A stretch of 64,000 bases of DNA, from contig NZ_SPPK01000002.1 of the NCBI RefSeq assembly GCF_004569505.1, forward strand, positions 620,001 to 684,000, in the 5' to 3' direction. Made by a program: the position numbers and the translations under genes. Source of the DNA: Dysgonomonas mossii (GTDB lineage Bacteria; Bacteroidota; Bacteroidia; Bacteroidales; Dysgonomonadaceae). Positions within the stretch are counted from its first letter, which is position 1, and every line of letters begins with the position of its first letter. The notes below the pieces were generated by a model, which worked only from the letters and a program-made list of their open reading frames with translations, did no database searches and was not told where the DNA came from. Below are positions 45,821 to 54,726 of the stretch, in pieces.

Positions 45821-46603
45821 ATGGAATTACGGACAGTAAATGTTACACGCTATATAACTCCTTTACGCGAAGGAGGCTCTTTGCCTGCACTGGCAGAAGG
45901 TGACGATGGATTCAAATATGTAGTCAAATTCAGAGGGGCCGGGCATGGTACAAAAATGCTAGTTAGTGAATTGGTTGGTAGTCTTATTGCTCAAACACTC
46001 GGCTTTCGTGTTCCGGAAATAGTATTTATCAATCTGGATGAGGCTTTTGGACGTACCGAGGGTGATGAAGAGATACAAGACCTCTTGCAGGCTAGTCGTG
46101 GTTTAAATATGGGACTGCATTTTTTGTCAGGAGCGTTAACTTTCGATCCCGTAGCTGTGCAGATTGATCGTAAAACAGCCTCTCAAATAGTATGGATGGA
46201 TGCCCTGTTGACAAATGTAGACCGCACAACCAAAAATACCAATATGCTGATGTGGCACAAAGAACTATGGCTTATCGATCATGGAGCGTCGCTTTATTTT
46301 CACCACTCGTGGGTAAATTGGGAGAAATATGCGCTAAGCCCTTTTACTCAAGTTAAAGATCATGTATTGCTGCCTTATGCTTTAGAATTGGAGGAGGTTG
46401 ATAAGGCTTTTAAAGAGATTCTTGTACCGGAGAAAATAGAAGAGATTGTTGCTTTGCTACCGGATGATTGGTTGCATTGGGGTGAGGAAGGTGAAACTCC
46501 CGCAGATATACGTCGGGTATATGTAAACTTCCTGAAGGAGAGATTGGCACATTCAGAAATATTTATAAAAGAAGCACAACATGCCAGGGAAACACTTCTA
46601 TGA
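45821..46603 (+). CDS. HipA-like kinase-fold protein (HipA_2 type)
   Basis: A 260-residue protein from ATG 45821; a TTG two codons earlier is less likely. It looks like the compact HipA_2 family, which keeps only the kinase core. Visible features are a strand with Lys36 in YVVKFRGAGHGTK, a catalytic-loop-like NVDRTTKNTNML (Asp134, Asn139/141), and IDHGASL with Asp153 in the metal-binding place. It lacks the N-terminal HipA subdomain and has no HipB antitoxin nearby. The next gene, a DUF3037 protein, overlaps it by 23 bases, the usual partner of this family. What it phosphorylates is unknown. Confidence 0.82.
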   Translation: MELRTVNVTRYITPLREGGSLPALAEGDDGFKYVVKFRGAGHGTKMLVSELVGSLIAQTLGFRVPEIVFINLDEAFGRTEGDEEIQDLLQASRGLNMGLHFLSGALTFDPVAVQIDRKTASQIVWMDALLTNVDRTTKNTNMLMWHKELWLIDHGASLYFHHSWVNWEKYALSPFTQVKDHVLLPYALELEEVDKAFKEILVPEKIEEIVALLPDDWLHWGEEGETPADIRRVYVNFLKERLAHSEIFIKEAQHARETLL

Positions 46604-46964
46604 ATATGCTGTTATTCGTGTTGTGCCAAGGGTAGAACGCGAAGAGTTTATCAATGTTGGGCTTATTATGTACTGCAAAAGGGCTAAATATATAAAGGCT
46701 CGTTATGTGTTGGATGAGAATAAGTTGCGTTTGTTTTCGTCTGAGTTAGATTTAGAATCATTATCTATCAATTTAGAAGTGTTTGATAAAATATGCTCCG
46801 GAACAAAAGTAGGGGGTAAAATTGCATCTTACGAAATATCGGATCGGTACCGTTGGCTTACTGCCGTTCGTAGCACTTCTATACAAACATCTACTTCTCG
46901 TTCGGGATTCTCAGACGATTTGGATGATACTTTCGAGAGGTTATACAACGAATTAGTTCTGTGA
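46581..46964 (+). CDS. DUF3037 domain protein
   Basis: A 127-residue protein of the DUF3037 family: it opens FYEYAVIRVVPRVEREEFINVGLIMYC, with the conserved ERxEFxNVGxxxxC core, and has RYRWLTAVRSTSIQTS near residues 85-100. Its start lies inside the end of the HipA-like gene (23-base overlap), so the two are translationally coupled. The pair recurs in many bacteria, but its role has not been settled as far as I know. Confidence 0.82.
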   Translation: MPGKHFYEYAVIRVVPRVEREEFINVGLIMYCKRAKYIKARYVLDENKLRLFSSELDLESLSINLEVFDKICSGTKVGGKIASYEISDRYRWLTAVRSTSIQTSTSRSGFSDDLDDTFERLYNELVL

Positions 46965-47274
46965 TTGATAAAAGAGTCAGTCCATTTTCTATTCGAATTT
47001 ATAAAAAATTACATCACCTTTATAGCAATAGAGATGAGGCGATCTGAACAGATGCTATACTGTTGTGTTTAATAATATATATCCAGTCTGAAAAAAGGAT
47101 AAGATTATATAAAAGGGTTTTGTTTGATTATATTTGAGGATTGTATTATATTTATGATTAAGTAGTATACAATACCAGAAAATAAAGAAAAACCAATCCT
47201 TCTTGTTTACAAAAGAGTAATATATTTATTCTGTAATATACCATTGTAACCTAAAAATACGAGTTTATAATACG
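46965..47274. other. AT-rich spacer without visible gene
   Basis: Nothing coding or clearly structured is seen between the DUF3037 gene and the lipoprotein gene. Confidence 0.45.
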
Positions 47275-47919
47275 ATGAAAATATCTACATTGGCTATACT
47301 TTCAATGTCTCTTTTAATATTCACTGCAATGTTGTTCGGCTGTAGAGGAGGGCAGGAAAACGAAAGAATACAGTTGTTTATTCAATCTGCGGATATCGGT
47401 GACTGTAAGCTCAAAGGTTCGATGTCTTATGATTCTCTGAAAGGTGTCTATACGTTAAAGGGAGCAGGAGCTAATATGTGGGGCGGCCTGGATGCTTTTC
47501 ATTTTGCATGGCTTGAGAAAGATGGAGACTTTGTTTTACGGGCAAATATTATGTTTGAAGGAGACGGAGTAAATACTCATCGCAAGATTGGTATACAAGT
47601 TCGAGAGACGTTAGATGCCGATTCTCGCTATGCTGATATTGCCGTTCATGGAGATGGGCTTACTTCCTTGCAATACAGGATGGTTAAAGGTGGCGTTACT
47701 GAAGAGCTTGTTTCAGCCAATAGAGCTCCTAGTCAAATAGAATTTGAGCGGAAAGGAAATCTTTTTAGGATGAAGACCGGAACAAGTTTAACTCCTCAAA
47801 TAGCCGATAATGAGATAGAAATACAACTGCCTGCTAAATGTTACATCGGGATATTTATCTGTTCGCATGAAGAAAATATTTTAGAAACAGCATACTTCTC
47901 AAATGTTGTATTAGAATAA
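47275..47919 (+). CDS. Lipoprotein with DUF1349/concanavalin-like fold
   Basis: A 214-residue lipoprotein (Cys23 in LFGC). The mature part looks like one beta-jelly-roll domain of the concanavalin A-like/DUF1349 kind: GAGANMWGGLDAFHFAWLEKDGDFVLRA is interrupted by turns as in that fold, then HRKIGIQVRE, YADIAVHGDG and the closing strand LETAYFSNVVLE. Such domains occur as accessory binding units of glycosidases; here it stands alone. Its ligand is unknown. It converges on the DUF2461 gene with only 14 bases between. Confidence 0.65.
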   Translation: MKISTLAILSMSLLIFTAMLFGCRGGQENERIQLFIQSADIGDCKLKGSMSYDSLKGVYTLKGAGANMWGGLDAFHFAWLEKDGDFVLRANIMFEGDGVNTHRKIGIQVRETLDADSRYADIAVHGDGLTSLQYRMVKGGVTEELVSANRAPSQIEFERKGNLFRMKTGTSLTPQIADNEIEIQLPAKCYIGIFICSHEENILETAYFSNVVLE

Positions 47920-47933
47920 TGCTTTTGCCTCGC

Positions 47934-48596
47934 TTATTCGTTTACAATATCGCTCAGAAATTCGCCTAACGGATGCATTATCTTATATATTTTAGCGGCG
48001 TATTCTGCAAAATCTTCACTCAATAATTGTTCTTTAGATATAGGTTTGCATACATAGAAGCGTTTGAGTTTTAGATATTCTGCTGCAGGATGGTTTTTGT
48101 CAAATCCATTTGGTACACGTTGAAGCGTATCCTCGTCACGATATAGATCTCCTATTTCTTGTTTAAAGTTTTTATCGTTCAATATATCACTGAATGTGTC
48201 AAAATCTTCATAGATACCACGTCTTATTTTCTTTAGTTGCGTACCATCAAGCATATAATATCCTAAAGAGAGGAATAGTTCGTCAGGATCGATATGCATA
48301 TAATAGCCTGATGCCTGATCTGCTGTGCGAGCGCGAAAGATAGCACCAAAATGAGTTTTGTATGGTGATTTGTCTTGTGAGAAACGAACATCCCTATAGA
48401 TACGGAAAAGACATTTCTTTGGATCGATATGTCCAATTTCAGGATCGAATGTTGCTATTTTTAATGCCGTTTCGCCTACCAATAATTCAACATCCTTGCG
48501 GGCACGTTCGTACCACGATTTATTTTCAGTAAACCATTCACGATTGTTATTCTTTTTTAATTCCAGAAGGAATTTTAGCGTATCTTCTTTTAGCAT
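47934..48596 (-). CDS. DUF2461 domain protein
   Basis: A 220-residue cytoplasmic protein of the DUF2461 (TIGR02453) family. The family's N-terminal FLLELKKNNNREWFTENKSWYE and the central FRIYRDVRFSQDKSPYKTHFGA are both visible (the latter at about 65-88), followed by GYYMHIDPDELFLSLGYY. Function is unknown in the family. It is a single gene, convergent with the lipoprotein gene. Confidence 0.88.
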   Translation of the reverse strand: MLKEDTLKFLLELKKNNNREWFTENKSWYERARKDVELLVGETALKIATFDPEIGHIDPKKCLFRIYRDVRFSQDKSPYKTHFGAIFRARTADQASGYYMHIDPDELFLSLGYYMLDGTQLKKIRRGIYEDFDTFSDILNDKNFKQEIGDLYRDEDTLQRVPNGFDKNHPAAEYLKLKRFYVCKPISKEQLLSEDFAEYAAKIYKIMHPLGEFLSDIVNE

Positions 48597-48746
48597 AATT
48601 TTATTCTTTTGAAGTATAGACTTGATGTTCTATTGAAAACGATATTCTAAGTAGTTTTATATCAGATATATCTTTAACTAGCTTTTTATCAGCATAAAGA
48701 TATTCTAATTTTCAACAAGAGCTTCTCTTTTTAATTGTAAATTTTA

Positions 48747-48754
48747 TATATTTG
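48747..48754 (+). promoter_or_regulatory. -7 element deciding the start of the next gene
   Basis: TATATTTG fits TAnnTTTG. It overlaps an in-frame upstream start at 48752, which therefore cannot be on the RNA, so ATG 48797 is preferred. Confidence 0.5.
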
Positions 48755-48796
48755 AAGAAATATACAACACAAGCTGAACCAAAACACATACTTAAA

Positions 48797-49477
48797 ATGA
48801 AAAAAATAGGAATATCATTTTTTTTACTCACCTTGTTTTGTGCCCATAGCGCACTATATAGTCAAAATAGTTTACAAGTAGAGATATACCCTCGTCAGAA
48901 AGTGATTCTTAGTTACGAAAAATTCGATATGAATGCTTTTCGCAATCAGGTAGCGCAATCAGGTAGCCTTGATTATGTTTACACCGAGCCGGACGGTACG
49001 CAAAAACGTATATCGAACCTCCGTAAAGGGCTGCCTATAGAGGTGTATGAAGTGCCGCCCTTGCCTGCCGTATATCGTATATTCAAAGAGTTTTATCCCA
49101 ATGGGAGTTTAAAACGAAAAGGAATATATTTGCCTCATCAGTTTCCTATCGGTAAATGGCTTGAATGTGATGAGCAGGGAAACTGTAGTGTCATCAATTA
49201 TGATCTATACAGAGGAGCTTTTGGTTATAACAGTTTGCTTAAAGCCCTAGAAGATAAAGGCTACATAAATACTCTGGGTGGAGGTGATAACTGGTCTTTT
49301 ATTGTGTGGTACAATGATAATTCGCATCAGTGGGGAGTTAAGCTGCAAAAAGGTTCTAAGTATAGAATGCTTCAGATTGATGCTAATTCCGGAGATATTC
49401 AGAGTGAGGCAGAGCATGAGGTGAAGCCGACCAACACATCAGTTTATGGTGATTACAATGCTTTTGGCGATTATTAA
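48797..49477 (+). CDS. Exported protein with MORN-like segment
   Basis: A 226-residue protein from the start at 48797, with a signal peptide (about 1-23, ALYSQ). The mature part contains EFYPNGSLKRKGIYLP and GKWLECDEQGNC, a MORN-variant-like beta-hairpin pattern, then an aromatic C-terminal half (GGGDNWSFIVWYNDNSHQWG). No catalytic motif is seen. A TATATTTG promoter element precedes it and a strong bidirectional terminator follows it. Function unknown. Confidence 0.6.
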   Translation: MKKIGISFFLLTLFCAHSALYSQNSLQVEIYPRQKVILSYEKFDMNAFRNQVAQSGSLDYVYTEPDGTQKRISNLRKGLPIEVYEVPPLPAVYRIFKEFYPNGSLKRKGIYLPHQFPIGKWLECDEQGNCSVINYDLYRGAFGYNSLLKALEDKGYINTLGGGDNWSFIVWYNDNSHQWGVKLQKGSKYRMLQIDANSGDIQSEAEHEVKPTNTSVYGDYNAFGDY

Positions 49478-49492
49478 TGTAAGGTTATAAAG

Positions 49493-49537
49493 AAATAAGG
49501 AAGGTATTTGAGATCTCAAATACCTTCCTTTATTTTA
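49493..49537. terminator. Bidirectional terminator between convergent genes
   Basis: AAGGAAGGTATTTGAGA is followed at once by its exact reverse complement, a 17-bp stem with no separate loop, with A/T-rich flanks giving a T-run on both strands. It serves the exported protein gene and the MaoC gene. Confidence 0.9.
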
Positions 49538-49556
49538 TTTCAAATGGTGCTTGTTC

Positions 49557-50024
49557 TTAACTGTTGAAGTGATATAGGAATATAACAGTTTCTTCCAATG
49601 CACTTTTAGGAGAATCTTTTATCTCCAATACAACTTTTATCTCAGCTTTGGCAATACCCCTTAAGTTAACTAATGAGTCTAATTTTACTCTTAGGCGAAC
49701 TTCGTTTCCTGCGACTACGGGTTGATTGAATTTTAGTTTTTCAATGCCATAGTTGATAAGCATTTTTATATTATTTACTTCTATGATCTGATCCCATAGA
49801 TAAGGTAATATCGAAACCATCAGATAACCATGCGCGATAGTACTTTTAAAAGGGCTTTCTACTTTAGCTCTTTCTACATCTACGTGAATCCATTGGTAGT
49901 CTAGTGTAGCTTCTGCGAACAGGTTGATACGTTCTTGTGTAATTTTAAGGTAATCAGAAACACCAAGTTCTTTACCTACATATTGTTCAAAGTCTTGATA
50001 CGAATTAATGATAACTTTACTCAT
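49557..50024 (-). CDS. MaoC family (R)-specific enoyl-CoA hydratase-like protein
   Basis: A 155-residue single hotdog-fold protein. The catalytic pair fits Asp42 and His47 in TLDYQWIHVD, followed by the helix and HGYLMVSILPYL typical of MaoC/PhaJ hydratases. It probably hydrates a trans-2-enoyl-CoA or a related thioester. It is a single gene, so the pathway is open. The length matches the nodulation protein N/MaoC small family. Confidence 0.88.
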   Translation of the reverse strand: MSKVIINSYQDFEQYVGKELGVSDYLKITQERINLFAEATLDYQWIHVDVERAKVESPFKSTIAHGYLMVSILPYLWDQIIEVNNIKMLINYGIEKLKFNQPVVAGNEVRLRVKLDSLVNLRGIAKAEIKVVLEIKDSPKSALEETVIFLYHFNS

Positions 50025-50213
50025 AAGAATAGTTTATTAACAAACAGTCTATAAAATTATTGATATTAACCGAGATCACCAAATAAATATGGCTTTGGAT
50101 TAAAAACATGATAATATTTTACTCATAATATTCCACCTAGTAAATAATTTCGTTTAGTTACAAAATTATTATTTTATAAAGAGTGATATTAAAAAATAAT
50201 AAGAATAAATATG

Positions 50214-50221
50214 TAGATTTG
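50214..50221 (+). promoter_or_regulatory. -7 element of the TIGR01777 gene
   Basis: TAGATTTG fits TAnnTTTG and lies 78 bases before the start. No -33 TTTG at the right distance was seen. A CAAAATTA at 50161-50168 could be the divergent -7 element of the MaoC gene. Confidence 0.45.
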
Positions 50222-50299
50222 CATAACTATACATTCTGTATAGTGTGTTGATCCAGGTAGTTTGTGTCCAATAAACATTCTAGTATTAAATAAATATAT

Positions 50300-51205
50300 A
50301 TGCGGGTTTTTATTACAGGAGGTACAGGGTTAATCGGTACGTTATTAGTCAAGGCCTTATTAGTGCAAAATCATAAGATCACGGTTTTGAGCAGAGATGT
50401 AGTCAAAGCAAAACAAAAGCTGGGATCAGATGTCGAATATTGTCAATCATTAGATGGACTAGATTCGTTAGATGGTTATGATGTGATTATAAACTTGGCG
50501 GGCGAATCTATTGCCGGTAAACGATGGACAGCAAAGCAAAAGGAGGGCATGTGTGATAGTCGCTGGGATACAACCCGTCGTTTAACCGAACTGATCAAAT
50601 TGAGCAACACTCCTCCTTCTATATTTATTTCAGGATCTGCTGTTGGTTATTACGGACTTCAGGATGATGATGCAATAAATGAAAATTCGGAACCCGGAGA
50701 AGGGTTTACTCATTTGCTATGCAAGAAATGGGAGGCTTTGGCAATGGCTGCAGACAACAGACATACGCGTGTATGTATCCTGCGAACAGGTATCGTTTTA
50801 TCTAAAGACGGGGGAATGTTGCCCAAGCTAGTTCTTCCTTTTAAGTTGGGGCTTGGTGCTGTAATAGCATCCGGAAGCCAGTATATATCATGGATTCATA
50901 TTCAGGATATGGTTAACGGTATATTGTTTTTGATAGACACTCCCGAAGCAAGAGGAGCTTTTAATTTTACTTCTCCTAATCCGATTACCAATAGACGTTT
51001 TGCAAAAGTGCTGTCACGAACTTTATTTCGTCCATGTTTATTTAAAATACCATCATTTGTGATAAAAATAATGATGGGTGAAAGTGCAACATTGCTTATA
51101 GATGGGCAACGTGCTATTCCTCAACATTTATTGGATAAACATTACCGTTTTGCCTTCGAACATATTGATGAGGCTTTGGCTGATATATTAGTCAAGAAAA
51201 TATAA
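50300..51205 (+). CDS. TIGR01777 family NAD(P)-binding epimerase-like protein
   Basis: A 301-residue extended-SDR protein. FITGGTGLIGTLLVKAL (4-20) is the Rossmann motif. NLAGESIAGKRWTAKQK (about 65-81) and SGSAVGYYG (about 111-119) are marks of the TIGR01777/YfcH/SDR39U1 family; the C-terminal DUF1731 domain includes FNFTSPNPITNRRFAKVL and GQRAIPQHLLDKHYRF. The biochemical role of the family is unsettled. Confidence 0.92.
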   Translation: MRVFITGGTGLIGTLLVKALLVQNHKITVLSRDVVKAKQKLGSDVEYCQSLDGLDSLDGYDVIINLAGESIAGKRWTAKQKEGMCDSRWDTTRRLTELIKLSNTPPSIFISGSAVGYYGLQDDDAINENSEPGEGFTHLLCKKWEALAMAADNRHTRVCILRTGIVLSKDGGMLPKLVLPFKLGLGAVIASGSQYISWIHIQDMVNGILFLIDTPEARGAFNFTSPNPITNRRFAKVLSRTLFRPCLFKIPSFVIKIMMGESATLLIDGQRAIPQHLLDKHYRFAFEHIDEALADILVKKI

Positions 51206-51287
51206 CTCGTCAATTGAAGGTAAAAGCATAGTTGAATACAATTGATAGATAGTTCTTTTTTATCTTTTATAATAATGCCCTTGAATA

Positions 51288-52382
51288 ATGAAACTAACAA
51301 AGATTTTTCTGTTTACTATTCTCTTTTCTCTTGCTTTACCATTTTTTGCTCAAAAAGACAAGCCTTTGCGACTTGGAGTAGTGGGTCTGTCTCATGGACA
51401 TCTATGGGAAGTGTTGTCACGTCTAGATAGAGGTGATTTTCAGGTTGTGGGAGTTGCCGAAAAAAACACACAGCTATGGAATAATAAAATGCTGCGGGCT
51501 AAAGTTGATGAAAAGCTTTTCTTTCAGAATTTGGACGAAATGCTTGACAAGACAAAGCCGGAAGCCGTAATAGTCTATGAACCTATATATGATCACCTTC
51601 GGGTGGTAGAAGCGTGTGCCCCTAGAGGTATCCATGTGATGGTAGAAAAGCCTCTAGCCACTACTGTACAGCAGGCTAAGCGAATGGCTGAACTTGCACA
51701 GAAATATCATATTATGGTCCTTACCAACTATGAAACTACATGGTATCCAGCCAATCATAAGGCATACGATATGATTCGTAAAGATGGAGCTGTAGGTAAG
51801 ATGTCTCGAATAAATGTATATGATGGACATTCCGGGCCCGTAGAGATTGGGTGTGGCCCTGAGTTTTTGGAATGGTTGACTGATCCTGTGAAAAATGGGG
51901 GAGGAGCTGTTATAGATTTTGGATGCTATGGCGCAAATCTGAGCACATGGCTTATGGGCGGGAAAAAGCCTGTGAGTGTGTCAGCTGTACTGCAACATCA
52001 GAAGCCCGATGTGTATCCAAAAGTGGACGATGATGCTACTATTGTTCTCGAATATCCGGGGGTAACTACCATTGTTATGGCTTCGTGGAACTGGCCCTTT
52101 GGCCGAAAAGATATGCATATTTATGGAAATAAAGGAGCCCTATATCAGGATAATGCAAAGGATATGCGTTTCTTTTCAGGAAACAAAGAGGCTAAAATGG
52201 TTGCAGATGCTTTGCCCGAACCTTACAATGATTCTTTCTATTACCTAAAAGCTGCTGTGCGAGGAGACATAGAAGTAAAATCAACAGATTTGTCTTCTTT
52301 AGAAAATAATCTGATTGTTGTTGAAATATTAGAGGCAGCTATAAAGAGTAATGCTACGGGTAAGGCCGTTAAGCTTCAGTAG
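51288..52382 (+). CDS. Exported Gfo/Idh/MocA family oxidoreductase
   Basis: A 364-residue oxidoreductase with a Sec signal peptide (about 1-21, FFAQ) before the Rossmann domain (LGVVGLSHGHLWEVL at about 27-41). VMVEKPLATTVQQAKRMAEL is the usual EKP motif. The C-terminal alpha/beta domain has VIDFGCYGANLSTWLMGG. Exported members are common in Bacteroidota and act on sugars or glycosides in the periplasm with tightly held NAD(P). The substrate is not evident. A shared terminator separates it from the convergent kinase fusion. Confidence 0.88.
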   Translation: MKLTKIFLFTILFSLALPFFAQKDKPLRLGVVGLSHGHLWEVLSRLDRGDFQVVGVAEKNTQLWNNKMLRAKVDEKLFFQNLDEMLDKTKPEAVIVYEPIYDHLRVVEACAPRGIHVMVEKPLATTVQQAKRMAELAQKYHIMVLTNYETTWYPANHKAYDMIRKDGAVGKMSRINVYDGHSGPVEIGCGPEFLEWLTDPVKNGGGAVIDFGCYGANLSTWLMGGKKPVSVSAVLQHQKPDVYPKVDDDATIVLEYPGVTTIVMASWNWPFGRKDMHIYGNKGALYQDNAKDMRFFSGNKEAKMVADALPEPYNDSFYYLKAAVRGDIEVKSTDLSSLENNLIVVEILEAAIKSNATGKAVKLQ

Positions 52383-52444
52383 ATACGAATTAAATATCAT
52401 CTGACCTGTTTGGGCTTGTGGCTTGATCGGTTTTGTTAAAATAG

Positions 52445-52479
52445 AAAGGGACAGATATCAATAAAGTATCTGTCCCTTT
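52445..52479. terminator. Bidirectional terminator between convergent genes
   Basis: AAAGGGACAGATA (52445-52457) pairs perfectly with TATCTGTCCCTTT (52467-52479) over a 9-base loop. It can end both the oxidoreductase and the kinase-fusion transcripts. Confidence 0.88.
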
Positions 52480-52495
52480 AATTATTCTATGTCTC

Positions 52496-53632
52496 TTATT
52501 CGGCTTTTCTTATTCTTATCTGAATTGCATTTTCTATAGGTGTTTCGCTGACGAAAATTAGATAACCACCACCACCGGCTCCACTTAACTTCCAACCTAA
52601 AGCGGATGATTTATATTTGTTTAAAACTTCGAGAATATCGTCTGATACCATGTGCGGATACATTACGATTTGAGCTTCGAAGCTTTCTCTAATGGCTTCC
52701 CCTAGTTTTTTTATATCTTTTTCTTTTAGTGACTCCCATGCATTCTCAGCAGCATTGCTTAACCTTTTTGCATTCTCAAGTGTAATATTAGTGTTTGATA
52801 GGACATCATAATCGTGGTGACGTGGATATAATGGTACAAGCCACAAATGTTTTTCTAGCCACAACAATATCTCATCATCCAATACCTTCTCTATACGCGA
52901 TGGCCAGAAATCTCCGTCATAATATAGCTTGTTGAGTCCGGGCAGAACGATTCCCAATGAATCCTGTGAGCCACTTACATATTTTGTTCCCGGAGGATTC
53001 TCGAAGCAGAATAAGGTTTTAGCGAGTTTTTCTTTATCTCCTGTCGGGATATCTACCTGCCAGAGTTCTATGGCTTTTTTACGTGAGCTGGTTGACATAC
53101 CACTCCTGTCATTGAAGTCATAATCGGGCTCAATAGATATTGTAAGTACAGCTCCCGGATATAGACTGCTTACATTTGGCTGATCAAGCCAGCCTCCTGC
53201 CAGATCTATCCGATAGGGAATTCTGCATTCTTCTCGCAAAGCTGTTGTAGAGCGAGTTGGTAATCCGGTGTGGGGGATTCTTTTGCTTACGATGTATTCT
53301 ATATGAAGGTCTTTGCATAGCTGTTCTTTTAAGGCGCTGTGTCCGTCATTGTTAACAAAGAAGATGTCGGGTTTCAGTTCCTTCAGATCATCAATAAAGT
53401 CAAGTATGCCACTTCCTTTATTGATCCAGGCATCTTTTACAAACCGAAGAGACTTTATCATATATAGGCGTTCCTGCTCACTGTTTATGGTTTTTCGGGC
53501 TTTTAGTTCATTTACTGTTTTGTCGGAACCTATCCCCACATATAAATCTCCGTAACTGGCAGCTTCTTCAAAAAATGCAACATGGCCGCTATGGAGCATA
53601 TCGTAGCACCCACTTACAAAAACCTTTTTCAT
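52496..53632 (-). CDS. Cytidylyltransferase-GHMP kinase fusion
   Basis: A 378-residue two-domain protein. Residues 1-130 form a cytidylyltransferase-like nucleotidyltransferase: VFVSGCYDMLHSGH has the HxGH motif at 14-17. Residues 136-378 form a GHMP-type sugar kinase: PYRIDLAGGWLDQP (139-152) is motif 1, SGMSTSSRKKA (177-187) stands for the phosphate-binding loop, GSQD (221-224) matches the GKQDQ-type motif, and LSGAGGGGYLIF (349-360) is motif 3. The pair of activities would phosphorylate a sugar and charge it to a nucleotide, as in heptose or fucose activation, but in one chain. The sugar is unknown. Confidence 0.8.
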   Translation of the reverse strand: MKKVFVSGCYDMLHSGHVAFFEEAASYGDLYVGIGSDKTVNELKARKTINSEQERLYMIKSLRFVKDAWINKGSGILDFIDDLKELKPDIFFVNNDGHSALKEQLCKDLHIEYIVSKRIPHTGLPTRSTTALREECRIPYRIDLAGGWLDQPNVSSLYPGAVLTISIEPDYDFNDRSGMSTSSRKKAIELWQVDIPTGDKEKLAKTLFCFENPPGTKYVSGSQDSLGIVLPGLNKLYYDGDFWPSRIEKVLDDEILLWLEKHLWLVPLYPRHHDYDVLSNTNITLENAKRLSNAAENAWESLKEKDIKKLGEAIRESFEAQIVMYPHMVSDDILEVLNKYKSSALGWKLSGAGGGGYLIFVSETPIENAIQIRIRKAE

Positions 53633-54201
53633 ATTTTATATTTTCATGTTCGAATTATAGTATGTAAATATATATCTTTTTCACTAATTATTGCTCCTTC
53701 TAGGATAGGTGAATATGTCTTTTTTTTAACAAATTTCCTCAATAAAGTTTGTTTCATTACTATAATACATTAAATTTGCAGAAGACAAACTGATATTAGC
53801 TATTAATGACCTTATATAGAACTTGATTTTCTCTTATAAAAAAACAAAAAATATGTTTTGTATTTTGTCTTTTTTGCAATATTAGTTGCTTTATGTGGGC
53901 TTTTTTATACTCATTATATACTTGCAGCATTATTCTTTAATATAAAATTAACGTATGATGTTTGTTTCGAAAAAAAGCCGAGAGATTGAAAAAAGAGCTG
54001 TAAAGCTTTAATATATAATTATGTGTTGCCGGACGTTAGTGTAAGAATAAGAGAATATTTCTCTGTTTTTACTAAACTGTTATTTTATAAAATATTTTTC
54101 AAAAGTTGTATCTTTTAAACATTATGACTTCTATAGTTGTTTTTAGGGTATGCGTTTGTTTATATTTTATTTTGTAGAGGTAGAACATAAACACCGAAGA
54201 A
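53633..54201. other. AT-rich spacer carrying an orphan promoter
   Basis: No gene is seen in these 569 bases. They hold the promoter described at 53748-53778, 424 bases before the next start codon, and an ACAAAA/TTTTGT hairpin near 53845-53865 followed by T-rich sequence. Confidence 0.5.
53748..53778 (+). promoter_or_regulatory. Consensus promoter with no near gene
   Basis: TTTG (53748-53751), exactly 19 bases, TAAATTTG (53771-53778): a full match to the Bacteroidota promoter. The next plus-strand start is at 54202, so it drives either a long leader or a small RNA. Confidence 0.6.
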
Positions 54202-54675
54202 ATGGGATTATTTGATTTTCTGCGAAAAAAGAAAGAAATAGCACAAATAACGGATAATGATCGACAGCAATTTACTGATGACATGTCTGCAAATGCAAAC
54301 CTATTAGTCAAACAGTTTAAAGATGATGCTAAGCTTGATTTTACTATCGAAAGTTTGCGTGAAGTTGACCTTATAATAAAGGATAGCATTGTGTTTTATA
54401 AAAAGGCTGACTCAGAGACTAAAAGGAAGATGATAATAAAAATTGGAGCCTACGTATTTGAAGTGGCAAGAAAAACATTTGGAGGACAATACTATTGGTA
54501 TAATCGTTTAGATCAACCTATATTAGTTACAGGTCAACCCGAATTTGAGATGTCATTCTTAGCGTATGAAAAAGTCAGGGGATGTTTCGAAAACGGAAAA
54601 CAGAATGAAATTTCACCTGTTTTTGAAGATTATGCAGTAGGGATAGCAAATAAATCTACCCTGATGATTGTATAG
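54202..54675 (+). CDS. Cytoplasmic protein of unknown function
   Basis: A 157-residue protein beginning MGLFDFLRKKK, an amphipathic basic start often seen in small membrane-associated or LemA-like hypothetical proteins. The rest is helical (DDMSANANLLVKQFKDDAKL) with a GGQYYWYNRLDQPILVTGQP turn near 92-111. No family recognised. It is followed after 51 bases by another unknown gene in the same direction, so they may form an operon. Confidence 0.55.
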   Translation: MGLFDFLRKKKEIAQITDNDRQQFTDDMSANANLLVKQFKDDAKLDFTIESLREVDLIIKDSIVFYKKADSETKRKMIIKIGAYVFEVARKTFGGQYYWYNRLDQPILVTGQPEFEMSFLAYEKVRGCFENGKQNEISPVFEDYAVGIANKSTLMIV

Positions 54676-54726
54676 AAAGTCCGATTCCTTAAAATTTAAC
54701 TATTAACCCACATTTTATAATAACTC

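Noticed and set aside
45821..46964. Classical HipBA toxin-antitoxin pair
   Set aside because: There is no HipB-like helix-turn-helix gene; the partner is DUF3037, and the kinase lacks the HipA N-terminal subdomain.
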